Assembly: GCA_030141605.1 (NCBI GenBank)
Contig: JAQGDQ010000018.1
Coordinates: forward strand, 590,001-654,000
From: Tubiluchus corallicola
Lineage: Eukaryota; Priapulida; Priapulimorpha; Priapulimorphida; Tubiluchidae
Direction: 5' to 3'
DNA length: 64,000 bases
Shown here piece by piece: positions 1-11,800 of this stretch; positions within the stretch are counted from its first letter, which is position 1, and every line of letters begins with the position of its first letter. The position numbers and the translations under genes were made by a program. Below the pieces are notes generated by a model. The model was not told the DNA's origin, ran no database searches, and worked only from the letters and a program-made list of their open reading frames with translations.

Positions 1-2593
1 AAACGTCGCTTAAGCTACACGCAGATGCAGGTCTATTTTAATTTTATTACACTCTCTGCTTTTTCAATTAATTTCTGTTTTTTCGGCAACTCATAATTTA
101 TGCAACTGCATGTTAGTGCGTTAGTGAATACAAGTGTAACGAATAACGATTATTTTTAATAAATATAATAAATAGATGAAATTGATTCTGCAAGATTTTA
201 TCTTTCATTCAGCTCTCTGTCTGTTGTCACTGTTTGTGTGGCTTAGTTATTAGGAAATATTCACTGAATAATAAATATGTATTTAAAGTTTTCATAAATT
301 TTATATTTCTTTACATCGTTCGACTAAATTTTCATTTTGTCAAGAAATCCCTAGTGTTGTCCGCAGAATATATACCAGTCGATTATACCAAGCTCGGTGG
401 GTTTGTACTTAAGATACCAGATACACTTCTTCTGTGTAAGGAAATAGGAAGCAAGCATTACTGTGGTCGATACTTCGATCCTTCGGTGGAATCGTCATTA
501 GTTCTGAAATGAAACTTCTCGGTACCAATGATAAATGATTAAAACCGTGAATATTACGTGAATTAAAACGTCCTATTTTCGACCAATGAAGATTGCTTTT
601 AGTAGAAGTGTGGTTACTTTACACAACTTGTTTTGAAAAATCACATCCATTATCTTTAATTTACACTAATTTTTTGCCCAGAATTTGGAACTACGTATAT
701 CGCAATCGATTTTTTTATACAGATCTCCATCAATGCCTTCGACATTCCGTGATTTCGTCGTTGACTTTACCGTCATCAAGTGAGACATTCACAAAAGTTT
801 TTTAAAGATTCTTTGACATATTTACTGATCATGCCAGTTTTATTATTTTACTAATATCAGAAACTTTTTTGGCATTTCTGACATTTGAAAACGCATTCTA
901 GACATATCTATCCGCTTAATGTGCGCTGACGCTTTTTATTCTGTTTTTAATACACAAAAGAAATGTTTTCTGTTTAGCCGTTTAATCTTCAATTTAATCT
1001 CACGGACCTGACAGGCATTTACACGCAGTGGCAGGTTAAACCATAACATGCAAAAAACTCCTGTATTTATGGGTTAATAATCCCAGACAAAACAGTGACC
1101 GTGTTGTCAGTCTCCAGTCAGATTTTTCCATTTCTGACAGAATTTAACGCGTACTAGTTTCTAATTGTCACTCGACTCATGGTTTTTACCTGCCGAGCTT
1201 TATTGCCATCTAATGCACTATAATAGTTAACAACAAAAGACAAATGAAGTGGTGTTTAAACAGTAATGGTGGTTCGACGCTTTTAGAGACCAAAATCGAA
1301 TATACATTTCATTATGATAACATGAGTTACAAAAGCGAGTACACAAAGGAACATCCATTAATGCATGGTGGATTTTTCCGTCACGCATTATGACACTTAC
1401 AAATACACAAGATCTCGCTCAGTCTATAGACGGTTTTTAAAACTGCTTCCATGCCAATGCAGTATTCATTAGGGACCTTCAAAAATGTCATAACAATAAC
1501 AACGACAATTCATTTTTTAAACTAAAATCATTAACCCCTAAGACACTTTTTCGTCTTACGTAATATATTGTAACAAACGATAATTTTTGGATATTCCTCA
1601 ATCGACTGTGGTAAGCTAACTTGATTTAACTTTTTTACGATATTTAAGTTGCTACTAGTACTAATTCACTTTTCACAGTAATTTTACTTAATTCTTGGAG
1701 GCCCCTGGGCTGCGGCCGATAAAGCCCTGCTTTGATCCGCCACTGGCAAAATTCTTTTTCAATTGTTTCAAAATGAACAGGTTTGTTAATTTATTCTTGG
1801 ATTTGGCTTCTTTCCAAGAAATTTTTGTTGTTCTTTTTATAGGCAGTTCTGTTCTTGGCCAGTGATTTTATCAGTTTGTTCTGTTACTCTTTTCGGGCAG
1901 ATGGCCTCTTTCATTTAAGAAGGAATGCTGCTTTTATTGAATGACTTTTTAGCATTAATTTGCCGAGACTATGTATTGTGCTTGCTGAACGGGATCGTTT
2001 CCGTGATTCTACACATTTCTTGAACACACCAAAAATAATACCAGCTAGTTAAATACATACTAGGTGAGAATTCACAAAGCGATTTTCTTTTCTTGTCACT
2101 AAAGAATTGTAAAATTAGATGCAATTAGATCCAGTCAATCAGATTGGTCAGCTTAATCAATTTGTCATTTCATTTGAAACTGTTTGTTTTTGAATTGCAG
2201 CTGACATATCAAAGGTAAGATATTTTCTTGAGCATCAGTAATAGACACTAAGGTTATCAAGGCTAGACGTCACTGCTACACAAACCGATTTTGACTTCAA
2301 ATTTACTCAATATAATCGCATATTAGGTCATAGGCATACGTTATAAACGCCATTGAATAAACTCATACACAATGCGCAGAATACAAATCTTTTAATAGCA
2401 GCTATGTCTCGACACAAGCCATTAATATTCTGGCGTGCTTCTTAGTTCCATAAACATTATGACAGTAACTGCTGCTATTGGCTTGTGATCGCATTATAAT
2501 ATGAAGCCTTTGGCTTATTAGTCCATTACAGTTAAACAGATATTAGCATTCGCTGGGCGTCTAGAATCTAGGAGATAAACTTCGTCGAAAATC
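1..2593. other. Intergenic region upstream of the receptor gene
   Basis: AT-rich sequence with only short open frames (for example 234-512 and 593-805) that show no recognisable motif or splice structure. A GC-richer patch near 1699-1746 looks like a fragment of a dispersed repeat, but I cannot name it. The promoter of the receptor gene presumably lies in the last few hundred bases; a TATAAT-like string near 2493 is about 100 bases before the ATG and is unproven. Confidence 0.5.
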
Positions 2594-5500
2594 ATGCAAT
2601 ATGCAAGAGAACGAGAAAGGTCGGGAAGCACTCAGAATGACAACAACTCCAAGCCTGAAAAGAAGACATGTATGAAGCGACTGGACGATTGCAGGCTCTA
2701 TGTATTACTGAAACCAACTATCGTCAGCCTTAACATAGCTGGTATATGTCCGCTTATACGAACACCAACTGAACGGCAGTCGCGCATCCACATAGCTTCT
2801 TCTGTGTACTCGATATTCATCTTGATCCTCATGATATTCCTCTTGCTTCGCATCATCGTGTCAATGATCTTGCGCGCAGGAACTGATGCTTATGACGAAA
2901 ACATGGATTCACCTGTCTGGAACACAATTTTCATCACTTGGCACCTCATGGTAACATGCAGCACAATTGTACTGCAAATAGGGTTCAGAAAAACTAAGCA
3001 CATTCATCAACTCTTCAAATATTTTCACGAAAATTGTTCTTCAATATGTATTACAGAAGATAAAATATTTACTAAAACAAGAAATCACGTCCGTGTCCTA
3101 GTCGGTATTGGATGGGGAGCATGCATCTTCAATATATCCATGTTGTTCTTTAATGCTTGTGGACCTATCGAAGAGAGTCGGAAGATTTTTTCTATGTTTA
3201 CAGTCCCGTTTCCAGATACATTACCAATTCGCATTATTTTCCAGGTCCTGTCCATATCAGTGACTCTCGGCTGGTTTTTACCTATACCGTTCTTTGCAGC
3301 AATTTGCTTGATATTCAGAATGGAATACAAGAAAATAAATGAAGCTATTGCTGTACTTATGGCAAACAAGGCTATTACAGTGAAGAGTCTAGCCAACCAG
3401 CTAGAAGCACTCCGTCAGAAACACCAAACAGTCACTAAGTTGGTGAAAATAGCTGACCTGGACTTGAAGAAAATTATATTTTTGTGCTACTCGTTTAATA
3501 TTCCATTAATCTGTTTCATAACCTACCAGCAGATGAAGCTATGGCAACAATCCACTTTACTTGTCTACGCAATGATCAACGGCATGTTTTGGATAATGGC
3601 GGATGTCATCATGTTGTTGATCATTTCGATATTTGCTGCAGAAGTCAATCAAGAGGTAAGCATTGACAAATAATTGTGTCGTCATCAATGTCAGCGTCAA
3701 CGTCAAAAAGGATTAAAATTATCAATGTCAGCGTCAACGTCGTTAAATTATTAAAATACCTGATAGATAGCAGAAACAAAGTAATAATACAAGTACTCAA
3801 GGCATTTTGCGATATCCGTAATGCATACTATTTGACAAAACTGACAAATCTCTGTCAGGCTACTGATTTTATTATTAGTTACCAAGAAGCGATGTAAGTC
3901 ACTTGGGCAAGCGTCTACTTCATAATAATATTATATATATATATATATATACTACATAACATCCTAAATCCTAAAATAATCACACGCTTTTAAGGTCAGT
4001 GATAAAAACTTTGTCAGACAGGAACTTTTTGCTCATCGTCCACTAATTTAGACTGAAAAGAGTAAGGCCCTACTTGTTTGTAAACTACATTTTCTACATA
4101 ACTGTTGATTTAAGAAGACAAGACGGTCTCATCAAATTAACTATGGCAGTTAGATTAAGAATTATTGACACCCAACTAATTCATTTAAAGAATATAAAAT
4201 ATTACGTTTGCTGAACAGATTCATAAATTTTTATCTTCTCTTTTTCTCTCTACAATTTAAAAAATTATCTGCCTGTCTCGCTTTCTCTTTTTGGGCATCA
4301 TGCAGAGCCAAATGATTAGGAGAGTGTTGCAGATGAAACACCTGGAACAGTTTTCTCAAGTGTATGCAAGCTCTTTACTGGCCAATCCTGCCGCTGTTTG
4401 ACTTGTACCCAGTTGCACGCTGTGACAGCCAAGTTATTCTCATGAAAGCTAAAGTGCATTAATTCATGCTATAAGCCAAATCACCATAAGAAGATAATGC
4501 AGTAGAGAATTCAGAACATGATACAGAAAAGTATCTAAAATAAGTAAAAGCAAGCGATAAAAAGTGAAAGATATGGTGACTAGGTCAAATTGTAATAGTG
4601 AGTCAGCAGGCTTTTTGTCTGTTAGGTTTGATCTGTTAATATTCAAATATGTAAAGTTAAGTGACAAAAAAGTAACCGGTACAATGATTACAGCCAACAC
4701 AGTGCAGTTGTGAGCCAGTAAATTTTTGACTATTAACTGGTGAGAGCAGAAAGATATGCTGACAGAAAAACAAAAATGTGGTAAAATGTTACAGGTCATT
4801 TCTTTTTCTTATGTTTCATCTTAAGTGATGTAACACGTGTTGCAATAAATCCTCTACAGGTCGCTTAAGCGTCGTTCCGCTTCAAATCACCCAATATTCT
4901 TCCTGAAAAACACCCTTATGTCGCAGATTTTAATGCAATTTGGTGTGTTGGTTTAGCTTAAGGAGAAATGCAAAAGTCCAAATTTTTAACGAAATTGGGC
5001 CAGCGGTTCAAAAGTTACGGCTCTTTGAAAATGGCCGAAAGGGCCAAAAAATCGCCTAAATCGGCATGACCTGCAATTTTTAAACGTTCATAACTCAAAA
5101 AGTTTAAATCCAATTTCGATGGGAATGGTGCCATTTTAAAGGGAATTCAATAAGCTTTCAGAATCTGCAACAAAACTTCAGATAGGTGGCGTCTGAATTT
5201 ACAAGAACTTTTGACCTTTACTTTGACCTTGAAAATGACCTTGTGGGACAGAATTTTTTGGACCGAGTCTGGCGTTCTTGAATTCCTCGGTATCTGGATC
5301 ATGTACTCTGTAAAAAGCTAAGCTAATGTTAATTTTTATGGGCATTTGAATTTACCATACAAGCCTAATTCGTGGTGACATGTATATATCATAAGGTGTG
5401 TATGAGTACCACATATTTCATATGCATCCATTAAATATTTGGTGGTTAGGAGTGAGTCATCTTTAAATTTTACAAGCTTAGGGTGCATTTTATGTAATGT

Positions 5501-6864
5501 GTGAATTTATTTTAGTGAAATGTGGATAAGTGCAGTTTTTATTAGAAAGAAAGTTAGAAATTACAAATCTACCAAAATCTGTTGTAATTGGGAAAAAAGT
5601 GTGTCCAAGTTGTTGCATGAAACTCAAACAAAAGGTTGATCATGAATAAGACAGTAATATTGAGGAAAATACAGAAGTTTCCTTATCAGAAGCTGACAGA
5701 GATGTATCTTTGACGAATGCTAATGCTGTGTTGTTGACTCTGGATAAAACACCTGCAAACACAGGTTAGTTATTTTTGTTCTATGAAGATACGGTGGTTT
5801 TCCCAAATAATAAACTTCATCGTGCACACTCATACAAACAATTTTGAAAGTAGAAAAGACAGGGGCATCGCTAGACATGGTTGACAGATTCTGAAAGCTT
5901 GTTGAATTCCCTTTAAAATAATACCACTCCCATCAAAATTGGATTTAAAAAATATAAACACAAAACTTGGGCACAGGGATAGGTATGGGCAAGACCAACA
6001 GCCCAGCTTTTGGGTTCAAAAAGTCAAAGGCTAAGGTCACTCAAAATAATTTTTTGTCTATAGTACCTCACGTCACGGCATGAGTCTGACCCTCTAGTTG
6101 GTGCTCTCATTCTAGTTACAACAGACTACAACATAGTAATTGCACAGAAAAATACAGAACAAAAACTGTTTTCTGTATAGGCACATGGAGGATTCAGTGC
6201 ATTATTTGATTTGAAGACCTGTCATCATAACGAATATTGCTCTACCATCAGCAAACAAGAAGACATGGACGTTCTTACCAACGTCAACTTTGCATTACAA
6301 GTAAGTGTACCATATGTCCTCCGGATTTATAAAAGTCAAATTGCGTGCATCAGCATTCTTGAACATTTTTATAGCCAACTATAAAAAAGTATCGGAGCAT
6401 GCTACCAGTATAATACCTTTCCTATGCGACTAATACTAATAGCTGTGCATTTTTCAGATGAATATGCTAATGATCAAGCTTGGAATAGACAAAATTGGCT
6501 TCTCATTTTGGGGCATGTTTGTAATAACCAAAGAAGTGATTCTCACTGTAAGTAGAGTTATGTAATCATTGAAAAACTTTTTTCACTAATTATCACTATT
6601 CTAATCATTAAGAATTAAATTTCCGTTATAGTTATAAGTACTAAAGAGATGCTTTTCCAGTTTTTTTGAAAACAGGGTTGCAGAGATTTAGCAACAAATT
6701 ACAGGTGAAAGCTACAATACTGTTGTTGTAATAAAAACAATACAACGATGTGCATTTTTTGCTCAGCTTTTTCCCGCCAGAGCAATTTGCATAATGATTT
6801 TTCCTTTTAGTTGGCCAGCCTCTATGTCACCTATCTCTTGCTTATGATACAATTCAACGTATGA
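2594..6864 (+). CDS. Gustatory-receptor-like seven-transmembrane protein, four exons
   Basis: This is a predicted ligand-gated chemoreceptor of the insect gustatory receptor (GR/GRL) family. Exons are 2594-3655, 6181-6300, 6458-6547 and 6811-6864, every junction is phase 0, and donors are GTAAG-type; the joined frame gives 441 aa. Exon 1 holds six hydrophobic segments at about residues 66-93, 107-130, 167-187, 212-241, 293-311 and 323-349. Exon 3 ends with GFSFWGMFVITKEVILT and exon 4 reads LASLYVTYLLLMIQFNV then stop, so TM7 spans the last junction and carries the family signature TYLLLMIQF (TY-x5-QF). The N-terminus is charged with no signal peptide, as expected for a protein with a cytoplasmic N-terminus. 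In the family, a run of short phase-0 exons at the 3' end is common. Ligand and expression site cannot be told from sequence. An inverted-repeat element sits in intron 1. Confidence 0.85.
3656..6180 (+). other. Intron 1 of the receptor gene
   Basis: About 2.5 kb between a GTAAG donor at 3656 and a TAG acceptor at 6178-6180. It holds a short (TA)n run near 3931-3950 and a repeat element with inverted arms at about 5103-5948 (separate entry). An open stretch at 3676-3897 begins with two near copies of a short sequence around 3684 and 3724 and shows no protein similarity I recognise. Confidence 0.6.
5103..5948. mobile_element. Element with 65-bp imperfect inverted repeats
   Basis: Bases 5103-5167 and the reverse complement of about 5885-5948 agree over roughly 65 bases with six mismatches by my count. 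The arms face each other across about 720 bp. Similarity may reach further left into 4861-5102, a region with its own repeat-like look. The interior contains an open stretch around 5545-5760 reading VCPSCCMKLKQKV, a small Cys-rich patch of the kind seen in some transposon proteins, ending in a possible splice donor at 5766. I cannot assign a superfamily and saw no clear target-site duplication. Confidence 0.55.
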
Positions 6865-8676
6865 GTGAAAAATTGACAGCACACTGTTACACGTGACATT
6901 CAATTAGCTAAAATGTTCCAAGATAGTGATCCAAGTTAAAACAAGGAGATGGACTCACTGAAATGTGAAGGGTTGCGATGACCAAGCTATCATACAGGGT
7001 ATGCACATTTAATTTCGCAAAGACAATCCAAGTTCATCACAGTAATTTAATAGAAAGATTACATTTTCCAAGTATTTCTGAGATATCATTTGATTCATTG
7101 GCATTTTATTTAAATTGCCTTCGAAGTCTCGTAATAATTATTTGCGATTTGTTAAGCGGCAAAAATCAACATTAGTTAGCTAGGCTTATTTTATGTTGCT
7201 ACCTACATGTATTTACAATCATACCTGATACCTGTCAAACTGACATTATTAATTTTTTTAGTTTACGTGTATGATGGTTCAATACCTTACTCTTTTTAGC
7301 AAATGCTTTTCAATGGATACATTTGCATGAATTAGTAATGCACCAGGCCACGTTGCCATTAGGTGAATATGCAAGTCATTGTTTGCAGAATACATCAAGT
7401 CATTTATAGCAATTTGCAAAATATGTGTACATAATTCCTCGTATAACCATTACTGTGACACAATGAGGCCATTTACCTGCTTCTATGCAAATTGTTACAT
7501 TGTTCCATGTAAAGGCAAGAATAATAAAAACGTTGTCAGCAACAACTTCTTTTATTTGTTTGAGTTTGTTCTGATAGCATGTCTGGTTACAGTCCGTTGA
7601 CAGCAAAGTCATAATCAAACCAGAAACCAAATTCGCTTCAAAATGCACTGCATGTCAAATTAGTAAACAGCACTGGCACTATGGCTTAAAATAACCTATT
7701 GTTATTATCACAAGAATTATGAAGAGCAGATAAAATAACTTAAGTGATAGCACTTCGCTGTACCTTTATATGTAAACAACACAATAGCTATTCCATTGTT
7801 TATTGCATCTACCTTCCATAAGAAAGATTTGCTTAAGCTCAGACACCTTTACTATTACCACGAAGGATTAGAATGAAAGTTAGATGAAAATTCAAGTCAA
7901 AGCGGCCTCAAAGAGTAACAATAGTTCTAATACACTATAAACCTGGGTAGTCACGGCAGCCCTCAAGCAGCAAAAAGACTAGCTAAATAATTAGGTGTGA
8001 TCCTTTAGTAGTTTATATAGAACAAGATACTGCTTCTTACGAATTATGAGATTAAATTGATCAGCCTATAAGTAACTATTAATTACGGAGTTTGCAAATC
8101 CTGAATTTTTTTTATGTCAGCTACATTTTTTACTGAATGTGTTTACAATGATTAAACAAGCGGTCATGTAACAAGCAGAGAATTTGTCAAAACTAAGAAA
8201 AATTTTTGTCAAGAAACAAAGCAGTCAGAATGACATATCTTCCACAAAGTAAAAACATAATTCTTACAAATAAGCTAAAATTGCCTGTCAATTGTGGCAT
8301 TGTTTGTCTCGGCAGAATGCGTATAGAATTCAGTGATCACTAGGTGCATAATGACAGGAAAAATATTTGTCTAAGAAAAGTGATAAATCGGTTTGACAGA
8401 TAAAATTACTGGCAAAAAATAATCATGAAAACAGATTTTATTTAGTCAAAAGCACCAATTAGCCAAAAAACTTTTAAACTGTTGACTAAATGACAAATGG
8501 TAAATTATTGTTATTTTGGTATTACATATGTGCATACAAGCACAGAACTCCTTACAGTAGTAAAAAAAAATCTGTATTGTACCCATTTTTGCAATGCGCA
8601 ATCGCTGAAGTGCACACTATGATATACCAATGAAAATTTTATTGGTACCACACTGAAAGTTTAGTTGTTATTAGTA
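6865..8676. other. Intergenic region between receptor and thiolase genes
   Basis: The receptor gene on the plus strand and the thiolase gene on the minus strand converge here, so both 3' ends fall in this stretch. Several AATAAA-like strings occur on each strand, but no poly(A) site can be chosen. The short open frames at 6978-7175, 7379-7600 and 7400-7648 show no domain and I treat them as chance. Confidence 0.5.
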
Positions 8677-8816
8677 TTAGCCTTCGTATTCCCACACTGA
8701 AGCAGCTCCCATTCCAGTTCCAATACACATTGATATCACACCATATGATCTGTAATTAAATCCAACAAATAGTAATAGTAATAATAATAATAATAATAAT
8801 AGTAATAGTAATAATA

Positions 8817-8851
<35 letters not shown>

Positions 8852-11800
8852 ACTACTACTACTACAACAATAATTTTTATTAGTATTCTTTATTTGTGAT
8901 ATCTTTTAAATACACAGCAAGTACAAGTTTATAACACATTACAGAAATTAATCAGATAAAGCACACGTGACAAATGGCAATTTCAGGCATCACGGGTACC
9001 CCCATAAAGTAAAAAAACAATTTTACTTATTTCCAATGGGGACATAACACATAATACAATATGCTTACACATTAATGCACTGATAACAGTTGACATTTTA
9101 AATTTGCTAAAGTTGCGACAGCAATGCAATGAATAAGTAAATGAAGTGAGTAGCAGAGTAAACCAGATCCACAAAGAAGTAAGAATAAGACATTCCTGAA
9201 TGTCACTGGTTCACAGAAGTTAACAAGTGGGTTCATATATTTGAAAAATTCACTTAGTACGAAACTTGACTAGGCATTAATGACGAGACCAGATGAACGT
9301 AATAGTAGAAGGTTACTTTCGTTAAACTATTAACCTGAGGTACCGCATAATTATAATTACTGTGCCTAGTATTAAGTATGAGACTTGCCTACTTTAACAA
9401 AATTAGCATGTACCGTATATACTCGCATATAAGCCGAATTTAGAACTATAAAATACAATACTGAAATCAGGGGGTCGGCTTATGTGCGCATGAAACAAAA
9501 TGAACACAAGGACAGACACTAATGCCAATTTTCCAGCCACACATTTTCATCGCTATCTGACTCTTTATTTGGTTGTGTGTCACCAGTGGTGTATTGGAGG
9601 GGTATCGTGGCGTATCGCCGTCCACCCACTTTTTTTTTAGAAAACAGACACTCTATATAAGTTTGAGACAGAGACGATGAGGGTGCTAGTGACAATGATT
9701 TTGAAGGTTTCTAATTATTTTTAGAACGTTAAATTATAAACAGAAATGTTATAATTTTTTGTGAATAAATAGAAAACAAAATATTTTCTTCTTTATTCAT
9801 ATCAAAATGTATAATTTCTTCTATTTCTTCTAGTATGTAACATAAAAGTAAGCATTTTACATCTTTATAGTAAAAAATTTCTATGAACCAAAAATACCCA
9901 ATTAACAAAATGTGACAAAAAGGGATCAATTTTGTTGATTGGGTATGGAGTAAAATTAGACAAGTTGATGGTCGGCTTATATACGGGTTTTTGCAAAAAC
10001 TGGCCATTTTAAAGCAGTTTTAGGGGGTCGGCTTATATGCGATGTAGGCTTATATGCGAGTATATACGGTAATAATTGTGGGCCGCTATTATAAAAGATG
10101 TCAAGCACTAAGGACAATGTTAAAAGGCCCATATTTAAAAGGTTCAGTATGGCTTGTCAAACATGCTGTCAAAGTTTTTCTTGTCAAACATGCTGTCTAG
10201 GCTCCACTTGACAGATATATCTTACTAGTTTTGTTTTCAGTAACTTGACTAAAGATAGGCTAAGTGCATGCTGAAGACTAGGGAAAAACCTTTTAAATGG
10301 CCATATAAAAATTTTACCCTGGGATTACATGTCTGAACCAAGTTTTGTACAAAACAAGAGTTGGTCATCGTCTCATAAATAGTTACACCAAGATATCTTA
10401 CAGAATTGCTTACACGTACAGTTTGCCATTAAAATTCACAAAAAAATTGTTATCTTTTGACTCTTGCATTTAGAAGTAACTAGGATAGTCTCACTCTTTC
10501 TAGATCTTATTTTTTCATGTGATTTACATAAAAATCTCTATTTTTTTACAACCAAGTTAAAAAACTGCAACAAACTAAATACATAACAACATACCTAATT
10601 ACAATAATCAAAGACTTATTTATAAGATAGGTCAACATTAATGATTAAAAAAGCTCAAGAATGGTATTCTATGCAGTTTGAATTTCCACATTAAGCACAT
10701 AACAAAAGACCAAGTAGAGTCCATATTATATCTAACTACTGACTTGTGGTAAATTGAGTTGCCAGCCTCTTACAGCAGTTTAAATAGTTCAATAAATATT
10801 GCACTGAATTGCCTTTATAGCAGACTAACGAAATATGCAAATACTCAGAAAAGATTCTTATTCCAAAGACTTTGTAATAGTAAGTGAGTTACTTTTGGTA
10901 TTAGATAATCTAATTTCTTTTTTCTTTCTAACAAGAAATATAATCAAACTGTTTAGCAAAGAACTTTGATCTAGTAAGCCTTTCCAAAAGGTAAGCCTTG
11001 AAAACCTGGGAAATGGGATTGACATAGAGTTGACAATGCGTTGACTAGCAGAATATATAGGCTATACAATAAATAGCAAGAATTCCATTACGCATCTTTG
11101 GGTACAGACAGTTTGAACCGAACTGAACCCGAAAATTTGCCTGTTCTAACTCTTTGAAAATGATTCAAGTGCTAATTATACTGACTGTACAAGTGACTGA
11201 TTATACAAATGACTGTAAAGCAAATTTTTCAGTATATCCAACTGTTTAAATAATGCAAGGTTACTATCACTACTAAATTACTATTAAACACAAAATTTAC
11301 TATATTAAACTAACCTTTTGCCTCGTCGCTTTAGCTCATGTAACAATGTCCCAACTTGACGCGCACCTGTTGCACCTAATGGGTGTCCAAGTGCAATTGC
11401 ACCACCCTTTGGATTAACCTTGTCCCAAGAAATGCCAAGCTTTTCAACACAGTAAACTGCTTGACTGGCAAAAGCTTCATTAATCTCAAACATGTCAATG
11501 TCGCTAATTGTTAAACCTACAAAGAAAATGCAATCACCAACATTTCATGAAAAAACTGTTCTCAATTCATAACTGGCCCATTCAAGATCTGAATCCAAAA
11601 ACAATACCAGTCCGCAAACAAGAACAGCTAGGGGTGTTGGGGAATGCTGTAAGGCCCCAAGCCAATCCCCAAGGTGCTTATTGTATTTCATGTCCTTGAA
11701 ATTTTAACCAAATGTTGGTTCAAAAAATTTTACTTTCATGCCGAAAATTCAGCCAGCCGAGTGCTTTAGTTTTACACTCCATCATTCCATCAAAAAATTC

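Larger units (their letters stand above)
8750..11314 (-). other. Last intron of the thiolase gene
   Basis: About 2.6 kb between the final two thiolase exons. It contains a compound trinucleotide microsatellite at about 8770-8870 and the 661-bp inverted-repeat element at 9411-10071. The rest is AT-rich, with short open frames (8983-9174, 9729-10007) that I do not consider genes. Confidence 0.6.
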
